Below the pieces are notes generated by a model. It had not been told where the DNA came from and did not search any database. It saw only the letters and a list, made by a program, of their open reading frames with translations. Below are positions 60,223 through 64,000 of a stretch of DNA of 64,000 nucleotides, piece by piece. Source of the stretch: CAWDNM01 sp964521195 (GTDB taxonomy: Bacteria > Actinomycetota > Coriobacteriia > Anaerosomatales > JAAXUF01); contig CAZFRE010000004.1 in assembly GCA_964521195.1 (NCBI GenBank), forward strand, positions 62,001 to 126,000, read 5' to 3'. The number at the start of each line of letters is the position of its first letter. Position 1 is the stretch's first letter. Both the position numbers and the translations under genes were made by a program.

Positions 60223-61183
60223 CAGGCGGGGTCGCGGCAGGCCGGATGCGGGCGGCTCGGGCGCACCGAAGGGTGCGCCGAGCGGCCCGCGCCGACCCGC
60301 AGCGCCAGCGCAGGCGGCAGCACCGGGGCGGGGCGAGAATCGCCCTGCCCCTAGTCTTGTCCATAAGACGAAAGAGTCCACGCAAGACCCGCCCGATCTG
60401 CGTCTGCGAACCGATGATGTCGGGCGCGGGTTCCTCTACCAACCTGTCGTCGGGGACAGTTTCCGGGTGCCCGGGCCGTGCACCGGGCAACGCTCAACAG
60501 ACAAGCTCTCGCGGCGCGCCGTACGTCAGATCAAGGGTGCGGCGGTCAAGGCTCACAACCTAGGGATGGGCCTGGGGACGTTCATGACGTTCACCGTCGC
60601 CCCTCAGTATCGCCAGCGCTTCATCGACGGCGAGCTCGTCATGGGTCGCGAGATGAAGAGGGTGCTCAACGCGTTCAGCGAGTGGTTGCGTCGCCGTGGG
60701 CTGGGTCGGCTGGTCTACATCTGGGTTGCAGAGAACAAGGGAGACGCAAACCCTCACGTGCACCTGCTCACGAACTACCGGGTGCCACGCAAGGAGTTCG
60801 ATGACTTCGCGCGGCACGTCGAGGCGCTCTGGGGCTTCGGCTGGGTCAAGATCGAGAAGGTCAGGAAGCCCGAGAGTGCGGGGCGATACATCATGAAGGC
60901 GCTCGGCTACACGATGAAGGGTGCGGAGGATGACCAAGGGACTGTGATCGGCAACCGCTACGGAATCGCAAGGGCCATCATTCCGAGGTACGAGACCATC
61001 GACCTGTACGACTGTGGACAGGCCGCCGACAGTCTGCGCCTGCTTCAGTCAGAGATGACCGAGGAGATCGAGGAGCTTGCGCCGGGAGTGTGGCTCACGC
61101 CATACGGGCTCGCCTTCGCTGCCGGCACCGAGCTCGAACGCATCGGGGAGGTGCTCGATGAGCTGTCGAGGCCGTCCACATGA
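60212..61183 (+). CDS. rep: HUH-superfamily rolling-circle replication initiator (Rep)
   Basis: 323-aa protein. The metal-binding HUH motif is in DANPHVHLLTNY (about 189-200) and the candidate nicking tyrosine in AGRYIMKALGY (about 228-238), the HUH ... YxxK order of Rep endonucleases. An upstream block FMTFTVAP could be motif I. The first ~85 residues are Pro/Ala/Gly-rich and of different composition, perhaps a linker or partly untranslated; the GTG start has no strong ribosome site and would rely on coupling to xis. It would nick an origin and start rolling-circle replication of the excised circle. No helicase domain is visible. Confidence 0.82.
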   Translation: MGTSRRGRGRPDAGGSGAPKGAPSGPRRPAAPAQAAAPGRGENRPAPSLVHKTKESTQDPPDLRLRTDDVGRGFLYQPVVGDSFRVPGPCTGQRSTDKLSRRAVRQIKGAAVKAHNLGMGLGTFMTFTVAPQYRQRFIDGELVMGREMKRVLNAFSEWLRRRGLGRLVYIWVAENKGDANPHVHLLTNYRVPRKEFDDFARHVEALWGFGWVKIEKVRKPESAGRYIMKALGYTMKGAEDDQGTVIGNRYGIARAIIPRYETIDLYDCGQAADSLRLLQSEMTEEIEELAPGVWLTPYGLAFAAGTELERIGEVLDELSRPST

Positions 61184-61345
61184 GCGGGGCCGGGAGCAGC
61201 TGTCCCCAGACGGGAGAAGACCGCGAGCCCGAAGGGCGTAGCTCGCGGTCTTCTGTCTGTGGTCAGGTGCGCAGGTCGCGTGATTGTGGGCGGGCGGATG
61301 CACCGATAAGCTGGTGGGACTAGAACTCTGGGAGGGGAGCAACCA

Positions 61346-63070
61346 GTGCAGGTGCTTGGGTTTCGGATTCGGAACTTCCGCTCGATTGTCGACAGCAAGT
61401 GGTGCGACCTTTCCGGGGATGGAGTCACCGCATTCGTGGGGCAAAACGAGTCGGGAAAGAGCTCGATTCTGGAGGCCCTGCGTGCGTTCGAGACGGGGGA
61501 AATCCAGGAGGACGATCTTCGCAGTGATAAGTCGTTTCCGGAGATTTCGGTGTCGTATGCGGTGGACAAGAAGGTGAAGTCCGCAGTCCCCCTTGCGCCT
61601 GCGGGTCTGTTCACGGCGAAGATGAATCCGCGTGGCCGCCTCAACTTGACCAAGACCTGGGTGAGGGCCGAGTCGGGCGAATTCACAGAGGTTATCGATT
61701 TCGAAGAGGAGTGGGCCCGGCAGCTCTTCCCGGTCGAGTACACGGACGACGACGGCACGAACGCCTTCTTCAGCTCCTCTGAGTGCGCGGATGAGGTGTG
61801 GGCGATGGGCGCGTCAATCAGGCTGTTCAAGGACGACGAGTCACTGTTGCCAGCCAGCATCGATCTCGCCGACCTGGAGAAGAAGGGGCAGTCGGCGTCA
61901 GGTGGGCGCGCAGCAGCTCTGAACTTCGTGCAGATTGCCGGGGTGTCGCTTGAGACCCTCAGGAGCGGTTCAGCTCGGAACGTCAAGAAGCATCTTGAGG
62001 ACGCCAGCAAGGCAATCTCCGCCGACTTCGCGACGTTCTGGAGTCAGACCTTCGAGAAAGACAAGCCGATAGGGTTTGAGTGCACGCTCGATCACCACAA
62101 TGCAACGTCAGGGGGAACGCTCGGTGAGCCCTATCTGACCTTCTGGGTTCGAGATGAGAGCGAGACGTTGTACGCGCGTCAAAGAAGCAAGGGGGTCACT
62201 TGGTTCCTGTCGTTCTATCTCCAGTTGCGCGCCCGCGCGAAGGCGGGGTCGGAGACTGACGTGCTGTTCCTCGTTGATGAGCCTGGTGCGAGCCTGCACG
62301 CGAAGGCGCAGCAGAACGTTCTGGAGATGTTTGAGGATCTCAAGACGCGCATGCAGATCGCTTACACGACGCACTCGCCGTACTTGGTGGATGCCAGCAA
62401 ACTGTACAGAGTCATTGCCGTTCAGCGCGGCACACGAAGCCAGAAGTACGCGACGAAGTTGATTACCGCTCACGAGCTGGGCAACGCGAATACGGATACG
62501 CTCTTTCCCATATACACCGCCATGGGATTGGACTTGTGTCACTGTCCCGCCATTGCCGCGAAGCACAATGTCCTGCTTGAGGAGATCAGCGCGTACTACT
62601 ACATCAGCTCGTTCCGGAAGATGCTCGGGCGCACTGACGAGCTGCATGTCATTCCGTGTCAGGGGGCCAGCAACGTGGTCACGGTTGCGAACCTGATGTT
62701 GGGGTGGGGTCTGGAATTCGGCGTGGCAGTCGACGACGACTCGGCGGGCCGAACCACGTTCAACAAGCTGAAGACAGACCTCTACGGTGACGATGATGCG
62801 AGGGCTCGCGAACGACTCCTCAAGCTCGCATCGGGTGACGGAATAGAGAATGTGTTCAGTGATGCCGACTTCGAGAAGTGGGTTCTCGAGAAGGCAAAGC
62901 CCGCAAACAAGACAAACGCGGGGGCCGTACACGGAGGGTCGAAGGGTATCATCGCAGGGCGGTTCTTCCAGAAGGTTGAGGCAGGCCAGGTGACGCTCGC
63001 TGACTTGGACAGCGAGACGCAAGCGAACGCCGAGGCGCTTATCGACGAGATTGCGCGAATCGCGAAGTAG
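61346..63070 (+). CDS. OLD-family ATPase with TOPRIM nuclease, probable anti-phage cargo
   Basis: 574-aa protein like P2 OLD and GajA. The N-terminal ABC/SMC-type ATPase has FVGQNESGKSSIL (Walker A, ~30-42), the signature region RQRSKGVTWFLSFYLQL (~278-294), LFLVDEPGASLHAKAQQ (Walker B) and TTHSPYLVD (switch His). The C-terminal TOPRIM domain has LLEEISAYYYISS (conserved Glu) and AVDDDSAGR (catalytic Asp cluster). GTG 61346 follows GGGAGGGG. It is a single gene: no UvrD-like GajB, retron or AriB partner lies beside it, so it fits class-1 OLD. A defence role is inferred from the family and from carriage on a mobile element. Confidence 0.9.
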   Translation: MQVLGFRIRNFRSIVDSKWCDLSGDGVTAFVGQNESGKSSILEALRAFETGEIQEDDLRSDKSFPEISVSYAVDKKVKSAVPLAPAGLFTAKMNPRGRLNLTKTWVRAESGEFTEVIDFEEEWARQLFPVEYTDDDGTNAFFSSSECADEVWAMGASIRLFKDDESLLPASIDLADLEKKGQSASGGRAAALNFVQIAGVSLETLRSGSARNVKKHLEDASKAISADFATFWSQTFEKDKPIGFECTLDHHNATSGGTLGEPYLTFWVRDESETLYARQRSKGVTWFLSFYLQLRARAKAGSETDVLFLVDEPGASLHAKAQQNVLEMFEDLKTRMQIAYTTHSPYLVDASKLYRVIAVQRGTRSQKYATKLITAHELGNANTDTLFPIYTAMGLDLCHCPAIAAKHNVLLEEISAYYYISSFRKMLGRTDELHVIPCQGASNVVTVANLMLGWGLEFGVAVDDDSAGRTTFNKLKTDLYGDDDARARERLLKLASGDGIENVFSDADFEKWVLEKAKPANKTNAGAVHGGSKGIIAGRFFQKVEAGQVTLADLDSETQANAEALIDEIARIAK

Positions 63071-63079
63071 GCCCAAGCG

Positions 63080-63098
63080 TGTAAGCATTTTGTCATCA
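63080..63098. repeat. 19-bp direct repeat, right copy (candidate integrase arm site)
   Basis: Second copy of the 19-bp word at 58290-58308, just after the OLD stop. Confidence 0.7.
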
Positions 63099-63217
63099 GA
63101 ATGCGCCAGAACAGGCCATATCAGCGTCTATGGGCACGGAAATGCCCCCCAACCTTTGTGCAGGTCAGAGGGCATGTCCTGTACTGAGAGGGACTAGCAG
63201 GGAAGTCCCCTGGGAGC
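63099..63217. other. Right-end non-coding region of the element
   Basis: No gene. GGGCA/TGCCC (about 63131-63147) and GGGACT/AGTCCC (about 63190-63208) are short inverted repeats close to attR. In the circular form this DNA would carry the alternative integrase stop and possibly accessory integrase or Xis sites; the rolling-circle origin could also be here, but no nick site is recognised. Confidence 0.45.
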
Positions 63218-63263
63218 CTTTGCAAGCCGAGGGTCGAGGGTTCGAGCCCCTTCGTCTCCACCA
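63218..63263. repeat. attR: attR: 46-bp att core, displaced 3' end of tRNA-Ala
   Basis: Exact 46-bp duplicate of 58185-58230. It is the original host 3' half of tRNA-Ala, now without its 5' half, and is followed by the original tRNA terminator. Confidence 0.95.
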
Positions 63264-63272
63264 CTGAACACA

Positions 63273-63312
63273 CAGGTCAGAGGCCACTGGGGCCTCTGGC
63301 CTGTTCTTCTTG
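63273..63312 (+). terminator. Original host terminator of tRNA-Ala
   Basis: CAGGTCAGAGGCC (63273-63285) and GGCCTCTGGCCTG (63291-63303) form a stem followed by TTCTTCTTG. Confidence 0.8.
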
Positions 63313-63451
63313 TGACGCGCGTCGCTACGGGGGAGCGACGCGGGGCCACACAGGGGCGAGTTCGAGGCGTATCGAGGCGGGTATCAACCGTCGAGTGAGA
63401 GTTGCATGCTCCACCGGGGGCAAGGCTCGTGAGCTAGGGGGTGTCGCACAG

Positions 63452-64000
63452 ATGAAACACCAGTGGTTTCCAGTGAGCGACGCGAGGCGGCTGCGGGAGC
63501 GGAGGCGAACCCGAGCAGAGGGGCTCACTTCGTGGGGACTCACACTGGTCCTCACGGTGGTCGCGCTCTTCGCGAGCGCAACGATAGCTGCTGCCGTCCC
63601 CGCCGTCCTCGGCAGTCCCATTGCGGTGGGTCAGTACCCGTACGACGTGGACTTCAACGCGATCACAAACCGCGGGTACGTTCCCAACGCCGACGACAAC
63701 AGCGTGAGTGTGATCGACGGTGCAACCGGCAGTGTCGTCGGCAGCATCACCGTGGGCGAGGACCCAGAGTCCCTGGCGGTCAACGAATCCACCAACCGTG
63801 TCTACGTCAGCAACTACGACGATGACACGGTGAGCGTCATCAACGGCGCGGTCGGCAGCGTCATCGGTACTATCGCTGTGGGCGACAGTCCGGGCGGCGT
63901 GGCCGTGAACAAGGTCACCAACCGCGTCTACGTCGCCAACTACAGCGACGACACGGTGAGCGTCATCAACGGCGCAACCGGAAGTGTCGTCGGAACGGTT
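63452..64000 (+). CDS. Secreted YVTN-type beta-propeller protein (partial, runs off the window)
   Basis: The first 183 codons of a larger gene. ATG 63452 follows AGGGGGTG. An N-terminal basic region and hydrophobic segment (LTLVLTVVALFASATIAAAVPAV in adjacent blocks, residues ~30-52) form a signal peptide or anchor. From residue ~53 a ~42-residue unit repeats: P-xGVAVN-TNRVYVANY-DDTVSVINGATGSVVGTI, typical of YVTN propellers. Three full or near-full units are seen before the end. Units are also near-identical in DNA at 126-bp spacing, indicating recent internal duplication. A surface-binding or adhesive role is usual for such proteins; the specific role is unknown. Confidence 0.85.
   Translation, partial: MKHQWFPVSDARRLRERRRTRAEGLTSWGLTLVLTVVALFASATIAAAVPAVLGSPIAVGQYPYDVDFNAITNRGYVPNADDNSVSVIDGATGSVVGSITVGEDPESLAVNESTNRVYVSNYDDDTVSVINGAVGSVIGTIAVGDSPGGVAVNKVTNRVYVANYSDDTVSVINGATGSVVGTV

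Larger units (their letters stand above)
58185..63263. mobile_element. Integrative element in tRNA-Ala with HUH Rep and OLD nuclease
   Basis: About 5.03 kb from att core to att core. Gene order: integrase and Xre repressor leftward; Xis-type protein, HUH Rep and OLD-family nuclease rightward from a shared control region. There are no capsid, portal, relaxase/transfer or Zot-type genes. It therefore looks like an integrated rolling-circle plasmid or a minimal phage satellite carrying one defence-like cargo gene. Mobilisation would need a helper or rely on replication after excision; both are inference. Confidence 0.9.

Noticed and set aside
63600..64000. Regularly spaced direct repeats as a CRISPR array
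   Set aside because: Spacing is 126 bp in frame and encodes YVTN blades with a signal peptide; no cas genes are nearby.

Overview
This window is the replication-origin region of a high-GC actinobacterial chromosome. The gene order rpmH-rnpA-yidD-yidC-jag / rsmG-parA-parB on one side and dnaA-dnaN-recF-dciA-gyrB-gyrA on the other, plus the switch of gene strand near 18.2-19.0 kb, puts the origin between rpmH and dnaA. Secreted multiheme cytochromes, a rubrerythrin and AddAB-type repair point to an anaerobic or microaerophilic, respiring actinobacterium. I infer a Coriobacteriia-like (OPB41/Anaerosomatales-type) lineage; this is a judgement from gene content, not a placement.

Layout. 0-6 kb: an HtrA protease, two paralogous membrane-anchored multiheme cytochromes, rubrerythrin and rlmN. 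6-12.5 kb: addB-addA. 12.5-15.3 kb: ytxH-like, parB, parA, rsmG, with two parS sites at the rsmG start. 15.8-18.2 kb: the jag-yidC-yidD-rnpA-rpmH operon read leftward from a near-consensus promoter. 18.2-24.2 kb: DnaA-box-like repeats, an unusual GHKL-ATPase/winged-helix gene, dnaA, dnaN, recF, dciA. 24.4-29.5 kb: gyrB, a small membrane protein, gyrA. 29.5-35 kb: HAD phosphatase, a MacAB-type ABC exporter, a DUF151 protein, a YjbQ protein, tRNA-Ile. 35-41 kb: TusA-like protein, DEAD-box helicase, an amine-oxidase-like/DUF1365/cyclopropane-synthase operon and a membrane protein. 41.4-50.2 kb: one giant cyclic beta-glucan synthase-like gene. 50.3-51.1 kb: a rhodanese-thioredoxin fusion. 51.5-58 kb: glnB-amt, a CPA2 antiporter, a universal stress protein and a two-gene sodium:solute symporter. 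58.2-63.3 kb: an integrated mobile element. 63.45 kb to the end: the start of a secreted YVTN beta-propeller.

Two systems stand out. First, the rhodanese-thioredoxin gene is interrupted by an in-frame TGA exactly where the first thioredoxin active-site cysteine belongs (U-P-T-C). A 7-bp stem with a GU-containing loop starts 19 nt after the TGA, as expected of a bacterial SECIS. The promoter spacer holds a perfect 18-bp palindrome like operators of CsoR/CstR-type persulfide or metal sensors. This reads as a regulated, membrane-anchored selenoprotein for extracytoplasmic sulfur or redox chemistry.

Second, a 5.03-kb element sits in tRNA-Ala(UGC) between 46-bp direct repeats. It carries a tyrosine integrase whose C-terminus is encoded by the host tRNA gene, an Xre repressor, a MerR/Xis-type protein, an HUH rolling-circle Rep and a single OLD-family ATPase-TOPRIM nuclease, a plausible anti-phage cargo. 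A 19-bp direct repeat near both ends may be integrase arm sites. Other points: GyrA lacks both usual quinolone-contact residues, both cytochromes share a CX1CH site, and AddA as well as AddB carries a four-cysteine iron-sulfur pattern.
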